From the NCBI GenBank assembly GCA_963802905.1, contig CAWDKH010000011.1:62001-126000 (forward strand): a stretch of DNA of 64,000 nt, in the 5' to 3' direction. Shown piece after piece: positions 19,913-27,843 of this stretch. The stretch is from DASQFQ01 sp963802905. GTDB lineage: Bacteria > Actinomycetota > Thermoleophilia > Solirubrobacterales > Solirubrobacteraceae. The translations under genes were made by a program, and so were the position numbers. The notes below the pieces were generated by a model. The model searched no databases, was not told the DNA's origin, and was given only the letters and a program-made list of their open reading frames with translations. Each line of letters starts with the position of its first letter. The first letter of the stretch is position 1.

Positions 19913-20638
19913 TCAGGCGGGCAGCGTGAAGGTGAAGACGTTGCCGGCGCTGCCGCTCGCCGTGAGCCGGAGCTGGCCGCCGTGGCGCTCGACGATCTCG
20001 CGGCAGATCGACAGCCCGAGCCCACCGCCCCGCACGCGGCGTTCGCCCATGCCGCGCTGATAGGGCTCGAAGATGCGCCGCCGGTCCGCGAACGGGATCG
20101 GCTGCCCCTCGCTGCGGACGGAGAAGCGCCAGCCCGCGAATGTGGAGCCCCCACGTACGCGGACCGTCCCGCCCTGCCGCGGGCCGTACTTGAGGGCGTT
20201 CACGAGCAGGTTCATGAACACCGCGCCGAGGAGCTCCTCCTGCGCCCAGACCTGCGGGAGCGGGCCGACCTCGATCACGGCGCCGCGGGCGCGGAGCTCC
20301 TGCGCCACGACCGACTCGCACTCGCGCACGAGCCGGCCCGCGTCGACCCAGGTCCGCTCCATGGGGCGCGCGTTCACGCGGGCATGCTGCAGCAGCGTCT
20401 CGACCAGCAGCAGCGAGCGGGCGGCGCCGCGCCGCAGCGCGTCGAGGTCGCGCCGCGAGTCGGCGTCGAGCTCGCCGTCGAGGCGGTCGCAGACGGTCGC
20501 CGCGCAGGCGTCCATCATCACCACGGGCGTCAGCAGCTCATGCGCCGCTACCGCCGCGAATCCCTCCACGGCTTCCTTCTCGCGCTCGAGCTCCGAGATC
20601 CGCTCCCGGAGCCTGCTGATCTCACCGTGCTCATCCAT
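19913..20638 (-). CDS. Soluble sensor histidine kinase lacking a sensor domain
   Basis: 241 residues with no membrane segment. A short N-terminal coiled coil (residues 5-25) leads into HisKA with the phosphoacceptor His in AAHELLTPV. The HATPase domain follows: N box FMNLLVNALKYGP, G1-like RSEGQPIPFADR, and GGGLGLSICREIVERHGG (G2). The N box has Leu where Asn-rich NLLxNA is usual, still consistent with ATP binding. It is an orphan: no response regulator is nearby. The stop is 14 nt from the likely start of the GST-like reading frame, so the two may be co-transcribed. Confidence 0.85.
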   Translation of the reverse strand: MDEHGEISRLRERISELEREKEAVEGFAAVAAHELLTPVVMMDACAATVCDRLDGELDADSRRDLDALRRGAARSLLLVETLLQHARVNARPMERTWVDAGRLVRECESVVAQELRARGAVIEVGPLPQVWAQEELLGAVFMNLLVNALKYGPRQGGTVRVRGGSTFAGWRFSVRSEGQPIPFADRRRIFEPYQRGMGERRVRGGGLGLSICREIVERHGGQLRLTASGSAGNVFTFTLPA

Positions 20639-20746
20639 GCGTATTGCTCAACGCTCCTGAACCACAGAAGTTAGAGCGCAACCTCGGTATTGACACGGAG
20701 GCGGTCACCTGTCGGACCAATCCTCCGGACAGGTTCAGCGAGGGAG

Positions 20747-20820
20747 CGGGAGCGACGGGACTCGAACCCGCGACCTCCGGCGTGACAGGCCGGCGCTCTA
20801 ACCGACTGAGCTACGCCCCC
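20747..20820 (-). tRNA. tRNA-Asp (GTC)
   Basis: 74-nt cloverleaf read on the minus strand. Acceptor GGGGGCG pairs with CGCTCCC (one G-U). The D arm is GCTC..GAGC, the anticodon arm CCGGC-CTGTCAC-GCCGG has anticodon GTC at 20784-20786, and the T arm is CGGG-TTCGAGT-CCCG. CCA is not encoded. Confidence 0.95.
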
Positions 20821-20948
20821 TCAGGGTGGCTAGTAAAGCAGAGAAGCGCCCCACCACCTGCCGAAACCGAAACCGCTTCGAGCGGCGCAACTGCGCCATC
20901 GACGCGGTGTTTCCGGAGGCGTCAACCGATCAGTCAGGAGGTGGGGCT

Positions 20949-21866
20949 ATGCCCCATTCTGCCAAGTCGCTCGCGGCGGTTCTAGCGAGTGCGATGTTGG
21001 GTCTCTCGATCTTCAGCGCGACCGCGTTCGCGCTGCACATCGTGGGCACGCCGGGCAACGACCGCATCCGAGGGTCAAAGCAGGCGGACGGGATCGACGC
21101 TCGGGCCGGCAACGACCGCGTGTTCGCGCGCGGCGGGAACGACTCCGTCGCCGCAGGTGAGGGCAACGACCGTGTCGTCGCGGGGCGCGGCAACGACACG
21201 GTCGTCGGTGGCCCGGGTACGGATCGCCTGTTCGGCAACATCGGCCGCGACCGGCTCGAGGGCCGTGCCGGTCCCGACCGCCTCTACGGCAACCGGGGCG
21301 ACGACACGCTCATCGGCGACGTGCCGCAGGTCGGCGACCTGCTCAGCCCCGACCGCCTGTTCGGCGGCCGCGGCAAGGACACGCTGCGCGGCGGCGACGG
21401 TCCCGACCGCATCCACGGCGGCCCGGGTCAGGACAACGCGGCCGGCAACGGCGGCAACGACGTGATGTCCGGCGGCCTCGGCCCCGACACGCAGAACGGC
21501 GGTCCGGGCGACGACCGCATCTTGGCCAACCGCGGTCAGGACGTCACGTTCGGCGGCGCCGGCAACGACACGCTCTTCGCGCTCGCGCGACGTGACGTGC
21601 ACGGGCCGAACGACGTCGCGGGCGACACGGTCCGCGGCGAGGACGGCGACGACAACATCCGGGTCCGCGACGGTGAGCAGGACACGGTGAACTGCGGCAA
21701 CGGTGTCGACACCGCGTACCTCGACTTCAAGGACCGCATCGAGGACGCCACCACGCAGAACCCGAACGGCTCCTGCGAGGTCGTGCAGCGCGGCGCTCCC
21801 AACCAGGCCGACTCCCGCGAGGAGGACGCCGAGGAGAGCCCGGCGGAGGACAACAAGGAGGACTAG
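20949..21866 (+). CDS. Secreted RTX-like calcium-binding repeat protein
   Basis: 305 residues from ATG 20949, preceded by a strong AGGAGG at a good distance. A Sec signal peptide ends at ATAFA. Residues about 35-240 are tandem nonapeptides of the GGxGxDx(L/V) type (GNDRVVAGRGNDT, GPDRLYGNRGDDT, GGPGQDNAAGNG), which bind calcium and fold as a parallel beta-roll. A Cys pair (VNCGNG, GSCEV) and a very acidic tail (EEDAEESPAEDNKED) follow. Unlike classical RTX toxins it has a cleavable signal and no type I secretion genes nearby, so it is probably released by Sec and may be structural. Confidence 0.85.
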   Translation: MPHSAKSLAAVLASAMLGLSIFSATAFALHIVGTPGNDRIRGSKQADGIDARAGNDRVFARGGNDSVAAGEGNDRVVAGRGNDTVVGGPGTDRLFGNIGRDRLEGRAGPDRLYGNRGDDTLIGDVPQVGDLLSPDRLFGGRGKDTLRGGDGPDRIHGGPGQDNAAGNGGNDVMSGGLGPDTQNGGPGDDRILANRGQDVTFGGAGNDTLFALARRDVHGPNDVAGDTVRGEDGDDNIRVRDGEQDTVNCGNGVDTAYLDFKDRIEDATTQNPNGSCEVVQRGAPNQADSREEDAEESPAEDNKED

Positions 21867-21877
21867 TACGCGCGCAT

Positions 21878-21914
21878 ACCCGGGGTGGTGCGTTCAAACG
21901 TGCCACCCCGGGGT
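21878..21914 (+). terminator. Hairpin after the RTX-like gene
   Basis: Near-perfect inverted repeat, ACCCGGGGTGG on the left and CCACCCCGGGGT on the right, starting 11 nt past the RTX-like stop. No U tract follows, as is common in actinobacteria. Confidence 0.6.
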
Positions 21915-21926
21915 AGTACACCGCGC

Positions 21927-21986
21927 ATGTACATCGGACTAGGAGCACTGCTTCTCATCATCATCATCCTCATCCTCGTGCTCTAA
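21927..21986 (+). CDS. 19-residue hydrophobic microprotein
   Basis: Short ORF starting at ATG 21927 and ending TAA 21984-21986; peptide MYIGLGALLLIIIILILVL. It would form a single membrane-spanning helix with no charged residues. It sits between two strong hairpins (21878-21914 and 22000-22036), as an independent small transcription unit would. Very short hydrophobic peptides of this kind are known in actinobacteria. The run of ATC codons could also be chance. No clear Shine-Dalgarno. Function unknown. Confidence 0.4.
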   Translation: MYIGLGALLLIIIILILVL

Positions 21987-21999
21987 GCATCGGCACGAG

Positions 22000-22036
22000 G
22001 CCCCGACGCGCGGCGGAAGGGTCCGCGCGCCGGGGC
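22000..22036 (+). terminator. Strong GC hairpin after the microprotein ORF
   Basis: 14-nt arms GCCCCGACGCGCGG (22000-22013) and CCGCGCGCCGGGGC (22023-22036) with one mismatch and a 9-nt loop. It starts 13 nt after the microprotein stop and lies upstream of the MMPL gene. Confidence 0.65.
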
Positions 22037-22109
22037 TGAGGACAACCGCACCGATGGACGGTGGTTCACCTCGTAGTGGGCCCGCTTGGGCAGTGGCACG
22101 GTGCGTGTC

Positions 22110-24320
22110 ATGCCAAAACAGAGCCTCGCCGCCCGCGCCGGTCGCTGGAGTGCACAGCACCGCAAGCGCGCCATCCTGGGATGGATCCTTTTTGTCGTCC
22201 TTGCCACCGTCATCGGCGGCGCCGTCGGGCAGCGCATGCTGGCCGAGGAGGACATGGGCAACGGCGAGTCGCGCGCTGCCGATCAAGCCGTCGCCGACGC
22301 CGGCTTCCCGAAGGAGTCAGGCGAGCAGGTGCTCGTCGAGGCCCGCGGCGGACAGAAGCTGACCGTCCGCGACGGCAAGTTCACCGCCGCCGTCGGCGAC
22401 GTCGTCACGAAGCTGAAGGCGACGCCGCACGTCAAGGAGGTCGAGTCCCCGTACGCCAAGGGCAACGAGGGCCAGCTCTCGAAGGACAACACCGCCGCGC
22501 TCGTGACCTTCAAGATCGCCGGCGAGGACGACGTCGCCAAGGACCGCGTCGGCGCGACTCTTGCCGCGACCAAGGCCGCGCAGGAGGCGAATCCCGACCT
22601 GCGCATCGAGCAGTTCGGCGACGCCAGCGCGGACAAGGCGCTGTCGGCCGCGTTCGACAAGGACTTCCAGAAGGCCGAGGTGCTGTCGCTCCCGATCACG
22701 CTCGTGATCCTGATCCTCGCCTTCGGCTCGCTCGTCGCCGCCGGGTTGCCGCTGCTGCTCGCGCTGACCGCGGTGATGGGCACGATCGGGCTGCTCGGCC
22801 CGCTCTCCCAGATCGTCGCGCTCGACGAAGCGATCTCCTCCGTCGTGCTGCTCGTCGGCCTCGCCGTCGGCGTCGACTACGTGATGTTCTACCTCCGGCG
22901 CGAGATGGAGGAGCGCGACGCCGGCAAGGGCCCAGAGGCCGCGCTCGAGGCCGCCGCGGCGACCTCCGGCCGCGCGGTGCTGATCTCCGGTTTCACCGTG
23001 ATCGTCGCCATGGCCGGCATGTTCCTCGCCGGCTCCGCCGTCTTCCTCTCCTTCGGCGTCGGCACGATCCTCGTCGTCGCGGTCGCCGTGCTCGGCTCGG
23101 TGACGGTGCTCCCCGCGATGCTGTCGTGGCTCGGGGAGAAGGGCTGGACCGAGAAGGGCCGCGTGCCCTACCTCGGCCGCCTGCGCCACCGCAACCACGG
23201 CGAGTCGCGCGTGTGGGGGGCGATCCTCGATCGCGTCCTCAAGCGCCCGGTCGTCTCCGTCGTGCTGGCCGGCAGCCTGATGATCGCGCTCGCGATCCCC
23301 GCCTTCAGCATGCACACGATCAACCCGGGCGTCGCGGGCCTGCCGCGGAGCCTGCCGATCATGCAGACCTACGACCGCATCCAGGAGAAGTTCCCGGGCG
23401 GTCCGCTGCCGGCGTCGGTCGTCGTCCAAGCCGATGACATCAACGCGCCCCACGTCCAGGCCGGCATCGCCGAGCTGCAGAAGGTGGCCGCCGACACCAA
23501 GGGCTTCGGCCAGCCGATCACCACGACCACGAACCCGGGCAACGACCTCGAGATCGTGGACATCCCGCTGGCCGGCGACGGCACCGATGCGAAGTCGGAG
23601 GCGGCACTCGCGACGCTGCGCGACAGCGTGGTCCCGCAGGCACTCGGCGGCGTGCCGGGCGTCGAGGTCAACGTGACCGGCATGACCGCCGGCTCGAAGG
23701 ACTTCAACGACACGATCAAGTCGCACCTGCCGATCGTGTTCGCGTTCGTCCTCGGGCTCGCGTTCATCCTGCTGCTCGTCACGTTCCGGTCGATCGTGAT
23801 CCCGATCAAGGCGATCGTCCTCAACCTGCTGTCGGTCGGCGCGAGCTACGGCATCCTCACGCTCGTCTTCCAGGACGGGCACGGCGAGTCGCTGCTCAAT
23901 TTCCACTCGCTCGGCGGGATCACATCGTGGCTGCCGCTGTTCCTGTTCGTGATCCTGTTCGGGCTGTCGATGGACTACCACGTGTTCATCATCAGCCGCA
24001 TCCGCGAGGCGGTCGACGGCGGGATGAGCACCGACCGCGCGGTCGCGTACGGCATCAAGCAGACCGCCGGCGTGGTCACGAGCGCGGCGGTCGTGATGGT
24101 CGCGGTGTTCTCGATCTTCGCGACGCTGAGCGCCACGGAGTTCAAGCAGATGGGCGTCGGCCTCGCGGCCGCGATCCTGATCGACGCGACCATCGTGCGC
24201 GCCGTCCTGCTGCCCGCCAGCATGAAGCTCCTGGGCGACTGGAACTGGTACCTGCCGCGCAAGCTGAGCTGGCTCCCGAAGTTCGATCACGAGCGGGCAC
24301 CGGAGCCGGCCAAGGCGTAG
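22110..24320 (+). CDS. MMPL/RND-family transporter
   Basis: 736 residues from ATG 22110. Duplicated RND architecture: TM1 (RAILGWILFVVLATVIGG), a periplasm-side loop domain of ~150 residues, then five clustered helices including LLVGLAVGVDYVMFYLRREM with the conserved GxxxDY proton-relay motif. The second half repeats this (FVILFGLSMDYHVFIISRIREAV). The GVDY and SMDY motifs identify the actinobacterial MMPL class, which moves lipids, siderophores or drugs across the inner membrane using proton motive force. Substrate unknown. A small lipoprotein follows 15 bp downstream and may be an accessory. Confidence 0.92.
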   Translation: MPKQSLAARAGRWSAQHRKRAILGWILFVVLATVIGGAVGQRMLAEEDMGNGESRAADQAVADAGFPKESGEQVLVEARGGQKLTVRDGKFTAAVGDVVTKLKATPHVKEVESPYAKGNEGQLSKDNTAALVTFKIAGEDDVAKDRVGATLAATKAAQEANPDLRIEQFGDASADKALSAAFDKDFQKAEVLSLPITLVILILAFGSLVAAGLPLLLALTAVMGTIGLLGPLSQIVALDEAISSVVLLVGLAVGVDYVMFYLRREMEERDAGKGPEAALEAAAATSGRAVLISGFTVIVAMAGMFLAGSAVFLSFGVGTILVVAVAVLGSVTVLPAMLSWLGEKGWTEKGRVPYLGRLRHRNHGESRVWGAILDRVLKRPVVSVVLAGSLMIALAIPAFSMHTINPGVAGLPRSLPIMQTYDRIQEKFPGGPLPASVVVQADDINAPHVQAGIAELQKVAADTKGFGQPITTTTNPGNDLEIVDIPLAGDGTDAKSEAALATLRDSVVPQALGGVPGVEVNVTGMTAGSKDFNDTIKSHLPIVFAFVLGLAFILLLVTFRSIVIPIKAIVLNLLSVGASYGILTLVFQDGHGESLLNFHSLGGITSWLPLFLFVILFGLSMDYHVFIISRIREAVDGGMSTDRAVAYGIKQTAGVVTSAAVVMVAVFSIFATLSATEFKQMGVGLAAAILIDATIVRAVLLPASMKLLGDWNWYLPRKLSWLPKFDHERAPEPAKA

Positions 24321-24335
24321 GTACTCTCCCGCCGC

Positions 24336-24770
24336 ATGCGCGTGCATGCGGCGGTCACCGCCCTCCTCATCCTGCCCCTCGCCGCCTGTGGCGGGGGGCT
24401 CTCCAAGAGCGAGCTCGTGGCGAAGGGCGACGCGATCTGTAAGCGGGTCAACGACGAAGTCGCGAAGGAGCCCGATCCGCAGACGGCCGCCGACCTCGAG
24501 AAGCTGGCCCAGAAGACCGTCAAGATCTCCGACCCGGCGATCGACGACATGGAGGCGCTCGAGCCGCCCGGCGATCTCGAGAAGGACTTCGACGCGTTCG
24601 TCGCCAGCCTCAAGAAGCAGCGCGACCTGACCAAGCAGATCGGCGAGGCGGCAGGCTCGGGCGACACCGCGGAGATCCAGAAGGTCGGGGCCGAGGCGCA
24701 GAAGGCGCAGGCCGAGTACCAAAAGCTGTCCGACAAAATCGGCTTCAAGGAATGCGGAGGGGGGACCTGA
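24336..24770 (+). CDS. Small helical lipoprotein
   Basis: 144 residues. The type II signal peptide has lipobox LPLAAC (Cys about residue 18), so it is lipid-anchored outside the membrane. The rest is highly charged and helical (SELVAKGDAICKRVNDEVAK; later KKQRDLTKQIGE and AEAQKAQAEYQKLSDKIG), with two Cys that may form a disulphide. This resembles Solirubrobacterales-type helical lipoproteins, with no known enzyme motif. It lies between the MMPL transporter and phosphofructokinase genes (1-bp gap to the latter). Confidence 0.75.
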   Translation: MRVHAAVTALLILPLAACGGGLSKSELVAKGDAICKRVNDEVAKEPDPQTAADLEKLAQKTVKISDPAIDDMEALEPPGDLEKDFDAFVASLKKQRDLTKQIGEAAGSGDTAEIQKVGAEAQKAQAEYQKLSDKIGFKECGGGT

Positions 24771-24771
24771 G

Positions 24772-25803
24772 ATGGCGCGCTTCGGGGTGCTGACCGGCGG
24801 GGGCGACTGCCCGGGGCTCAACGCGGTGATCCGCGCGATCGTGCGCCGGGGCAACCAACTCGGGCATGAGTTCGTCGGCTACCGCTACGGCTGGGCCGGC
24901 GTGCTGGCCGGCGACGGCGCGGACCTCACCGCCGACGTCACGCGCGGGATCCTGCACCGCGGCGGGACGATCCTCGGCACCTCGCGGACGAACCCGTACA
25001 AGGAGGAGAACGGGCTCGAGCGCGTCAAGGCGTCGCTCGCGCAGCACAACCTCGACGGGCTGATCCCGATCGGCGGCGAGGACACGCTCGGCGTCGCGCG
25101 CCGGCTCTCCGAGGACGGCATCGATGTCGTCGGCGTGCCGAAGACGATCGACAACGACCTCGCCGGCACCGACTTCACGTTCGGCTTCCAGACCGCGGTG
25201 CAGATCGCCACGGACGCGATCGACCGCCTGCACACCACCGCGGAGTCGCACAACCGCGTGATCGTCGTCGAGGTCATGGGGCGCACCGCGGGCTGGATCG
25301 CGTGCTACTCCGGGATGGCCGGCGGCGCCGACGTGATCCTCGTGCCCGAGCGGCCGTTCGACATCGAGGAGGTCTGCGAGCGGGTCCGCCACCGCCACGA
25401 GAGCGGCCATTCGTTCTCGATCGTCGTGGTCGCCGAGGGGGCGACGCCGAAGGACGGCGAGGTCAAGTCCGAGTTCGGGGGCGGGACGGACGCCTTCGGC
25501 CACGTGCGGCTTGGCGGCATCGCCGTGCACCTCGAGCGCGAGATCGAGGAGCGCACCGGGTTCGAGTCGCGCATGACGATCCTCGGCCACGTGCAGCGCG
25601 GCGGCACGCCGCTGGCCTACGACCGCGTGCTCGGGACGCGCTTCGGCGTGGCGGCGATCGACGCCGCGGACCGACGCGACTTCGGCAAGATGGTCGCGTT
25701 GCGGGGCACCGAGATCGAGCTCGTGTCGCTCGACGAGGCGCTGGCCGAGCCGAAGCTGCTCGACCCGCGGCTGTACGAGACGGCCACGGTGTTCTTCGGG
25801 TAG
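24772..25803 (+). CDS. 6-phosphofructokinase, probably PPi-dependent
   Basis: 343 residues. Converts fructose 6-phosphate to the 1,6-bisphosphate in glycolysis. Motifs: LTGGGDCPGLNAVIR (phosphoryl donor loop), IGGEDTLG, PKTIDNDLAGTDFTFGF (catalytic Asp) and MGRTAGWIA. Residues that decide the donor are Asp in GGEDT (position 104 in E. coli PfkA numbering) and Lys in PKTIDND (position 124). Asp/Lys is the pattern described for PPi-dependent group III enzymes such as that of Amycolatopsis, whereas ATP enzymes have Gly at 104. I therefore favour a reversible PPi-PFK. Confidence 0.88.
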   Translation: MARFGVLTGGGDCPGLNAVIRAIVRRGNQLGHEFVGYRYGWAGVLAGDGADLTADVTRGILHRGGTILGTSRTNPYKEENGLERVKASLAQHNLDGLIPIGGEDTLGVARRLSEDGIDVVGVPKTIDNDLAGTDFTFGFQTAVQIATDAIDRLHTTAESHNRVIVVEVMGRTAGWIACYSGMAGGADVILVPERPFDIEEVCERVRHRHESGHSFSIVVVAEGATPKDGEVKSEFGGGTDAFGHVRLGGIAVHLEREIEERTGFESRMTILGHVQRGGTPLAYDRVLGTRFGVAAIDAADRRDFGKMVALRGTEIELVSLDEALAEPKLLDPRLYETATVFFG

Positions 25804-25813
25804 CGTCCGGCCC

Positions 25814-26215
25814 GTGTTCAAGCAGGGACCGGTCCCGGCCTTCGTGCACGGGGTCGTCGAGTACCTGGCGGCGATCCTCTTCATCGCCGCGCCGTTCATC
25901 TTCGATTTCGATACGGATGCGGCCGTCGCCCTGTCGCTGATCGTCGGCGTCGTCGTCCTGATCATCGCGGCGACGACGCAGTGGAAGACCGGGCTGATCC
26001 AGTCGATCCCCGTGCAGGCGCACGTGATGCTCGACTACGTGCTGGCGATCTTCCTGATCGCCTCGCCGTTCATCCTCGGCTTCTCCGACGACGGGACCGC
26101 CGCGGCGTTCTTCATCGTGATCGGCGTCGTGCACCTGCTGCTCACGATCGCCACGCGGTTCGTGCCCGAAGAGCGGCCGCCGCGCAAGGCGCCGCCGCCC
26201 AAGAAGCCCGCGTAA
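25814..26215 (+). CDS. Four-helix membrane protein with an internal repeat (SPW-like)
   Basis: 133 residues from GTG 25814. Two homologous halves, each with two helices: FVHGVVEYLAAILFIAAPFI and AHVMLDYVLAIFLIASPFIL, each followed by a second helix. This tandem two-helix pattern resembles SPW-repeat membrane proteins. The tail is Pro/Lys-rich (RPPRKAPPPKKPA), cytoplasmic. No catalytic residues; function unknown. Confidence 0.65.
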   Translation: MFKQGPVPAFVHGVVEYLAAILFIAAPFIFDFDTDAAVALSLIVGVVVLIIAATTQWKTGLIQSIPVQAHVMLDYVLAIFLIASPFILGFSDDGTAAAFFIVIGVVHLLLTIATRFVPEERPPRKAPPPKKPA

Positions 26216-26218
26216 GGG

Positions 26219-27481
26219 ATGTTCGAGGCGATCGCCGCACGCGGCGAGGCGGCCGCGGCAGTCTCGGACCAGGGCTGGCTGCAGGCGATGCTCGACGCCG
26301 AGGCGGCGCTCGCGGCCGCGCTGGCGAGCGCGGGCGTGATCAGCGACGAGGAAGCCGAGGCGATCGCGGCCGCCTGCGTCGCCGCGAACTTCGACGCCGA
26401 CGCGATCGCCGCCGCCGCGGCTGGCTCGGGCAACCCGGTGGTGCCGCTGAAGGCGGCGCTGACCGAGGCGGTCGAGGGGCCGGCGGCGGCGTACGTCCAT
26501 CGCGGCGCCACGAGCCAGGACATCCTCGACACCGCCGCGATGCTCGTCGCGGCGCGCGCGCTCGATCCGCTGCTCGACGACCTCACCGCGGCGCGCGAGG
26601 CCGCGGCCGCGCTCGCGCGCGCCCACCGCGACACGCCGCTCGCGGGCCGGACGCTGCTCCAGCAAGCGGTGCCGACGACGTTCGGGCTCAAGGCCGCCGG
26701 CTGGATGGCCGGGCTCGAGGACGCTCGGCGCTGGCTGAACGAGGTGCGCGAGGAGCGGCTCGCCGCCCAGCTCGGCGGCGCGGCCGGCACGCTGGCCTCG
26801 CTCGGGGACGCCGGCCCGGCGGTGGCGACCGCGTACGCCGAGGCGCTCGGGTTGCCCGAGCCGGTGCTGCCGTGGCACACGCTGCGCGGGCGGATCGGCG
26901 AGCTCGCGTCGGCGCTCGCGGTGACGTCGGGCGCGGTGGCGAAGGCGGCGCGCGACGTGATCCTGCTCTCCCAGACCGAGGTCGCCGAGGTCCGCGAGGC
27001 CAGGGGCGGCGGATCGTCGGCGATGCCGCACAAGCGCAACCCGGTGGCCGCGATCTGTGCCGTGGCGTGCGCGCAGCAGGCGCCGGGGCTGGCGGCGACG
27101 CTGCTCGGCGCGATGGCGCACGAGCACGAGCGCGCTGCCGGCGCGTGGCACGCGGAGTGGCGCCCGCTCGGCGAGCTGCTGCGCTCGACCGGCTCGGCGG
27201 TCGCGTGGCTGCGCGAGTCGCTCGAGGGGCTGGAGGCCGACCCGGAGCGGATGCGCGCGAACCTCGACGCGACCGGCGGGCGGATGCTGGCCGAGCGCGT
27301 GAAGGGCGAGGTGGCCGCGGACGACCTGGAGCGCGCGCTGGCGGCCGAGGACTTCGCGGCCGCCGTGGCGGAGCTCGTCGGCGCGGAGCGCGCGGCCGAG
27401 CTGCTCGACCCCGCCGGCTACCTCGGCTCGGCGGGCGAGCTCGTCGACCGCGCGCTGGACTTCTACGACCGGGAGGGCTGA
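26219..27481 (+). CDS. pcaB: 3-carboxy-cis,cis-muconate cycloisomerase
   Basis: 420 residues, fumarase/adenylosuccinate lyase superfamily. It lactonises 3-carboxymuconate in the protocatechuate branch of the beta-ketoadipate pathway. Conserved regions are HRGATSQDILDTA (C1), RTLLQQAVPTTFG (C2) and the signature loop GGGSSAMPHKRNPV (C3). The next gene is pcaC, with its start touching this stop (TGATG-type overlap), which supports PcaB over generic lyase. The dioxygenase genes pcaGH and pcaD are not in this window. Confidence 0.9.
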   Translation: MFEAIAARGEAAAAVSDQGWLQAMLDAEAALAAALASAGVISDEEAEAIAAACVAANFDADAIAAAAAGSGNPVVPLKAALTEAVEGPAAAYVHRGATSQDILDTAAMLVAARALDPLLDDLTAAREAAAALARAHRDTPLAGRTLLQQAVPTTFGLKAAGWMAGLEDARRWLNEVREERLAAQLGGAAGTLASLGDAGPAVATAYAEALGLPEPVLPWHTLRGRIGELASALAVTSGAVAKAARDVILLSQTEVAEVREARGGGSSAMPHKRNPVAAICAVACAQQAPGLAATLLGAMAHEHERAAGAWHAEWRPLGELLRSTGSAVAWLRESLEGLEADPERMRANLDATGGRMLAERVKGEVAADDLERALAAEDFAAAVAELVGAERAAELLDPAGYLGSAGELVDRALDFYDREG

Positions 27482-27843
27482 TGGACGAGGGCGAGCGCAC
27501 GCGCCGCGAGGTGCTGGGCGACGAGCACGTCGACCGCACGCTGGGCAGCGCGTCGGAGTACGCGAAGCCGTTCCAGGACTATCTGACCGACGTCGCCTGG
27601 GGCAAGGTCTGGGCGCGCCCGGGGCTCGACCGGCGCACGCGCTCGTGCCTCACGATCGCACTGCTGACGGCGCTGGGTGCGGAGAACGAGCTGCCCATGC
27701 ATCTGCAGGCGGCGATCCGTAACGGCGTCACACCGGAGGAGATCCGCGAGGTGATCATCCAGGCCGGGCTCTACGCCGGGATCCCGAAGGCGAACGCGGC
27801 GATGAAGCTCGCCGACGAAGCACTGCGGCTAGAGCGGGTCGCG
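27481..27843 (+). CDS. pcaC: 4-carboxymuconolactone decarboxylase, without a stop codon near its expected end
   Basis: Starts at ATG 27481 directly after pcaB. About 118-121 residues align with PcaC: RREVLGDEHVDRTLG at the N-terminus, RSCLTIALLTALGAENELPM, and the end GLYAGIPKANAAMKLADEAL. It decarboxylates 4-carboxymuconolactone to the enol lactone. The coordinates mark the recognisable domain only. The frame has no stop there and stays open antisense to arcA until 28752. A TAG lies one base out of frame at 27830-27832, inside the CTAG that also provides the arcA stop, so a one-base indel near the 3' end would explain the missing stop. Confidence 0.75.

Noticed and set aside
21060..21560. 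Tandem repeats in the RTX-like gene as a CRISPR or satellite array
   Set aside because: Repeats are at the protein level (nonapeptides) with varied codons, inside one ORF with signal peptide.
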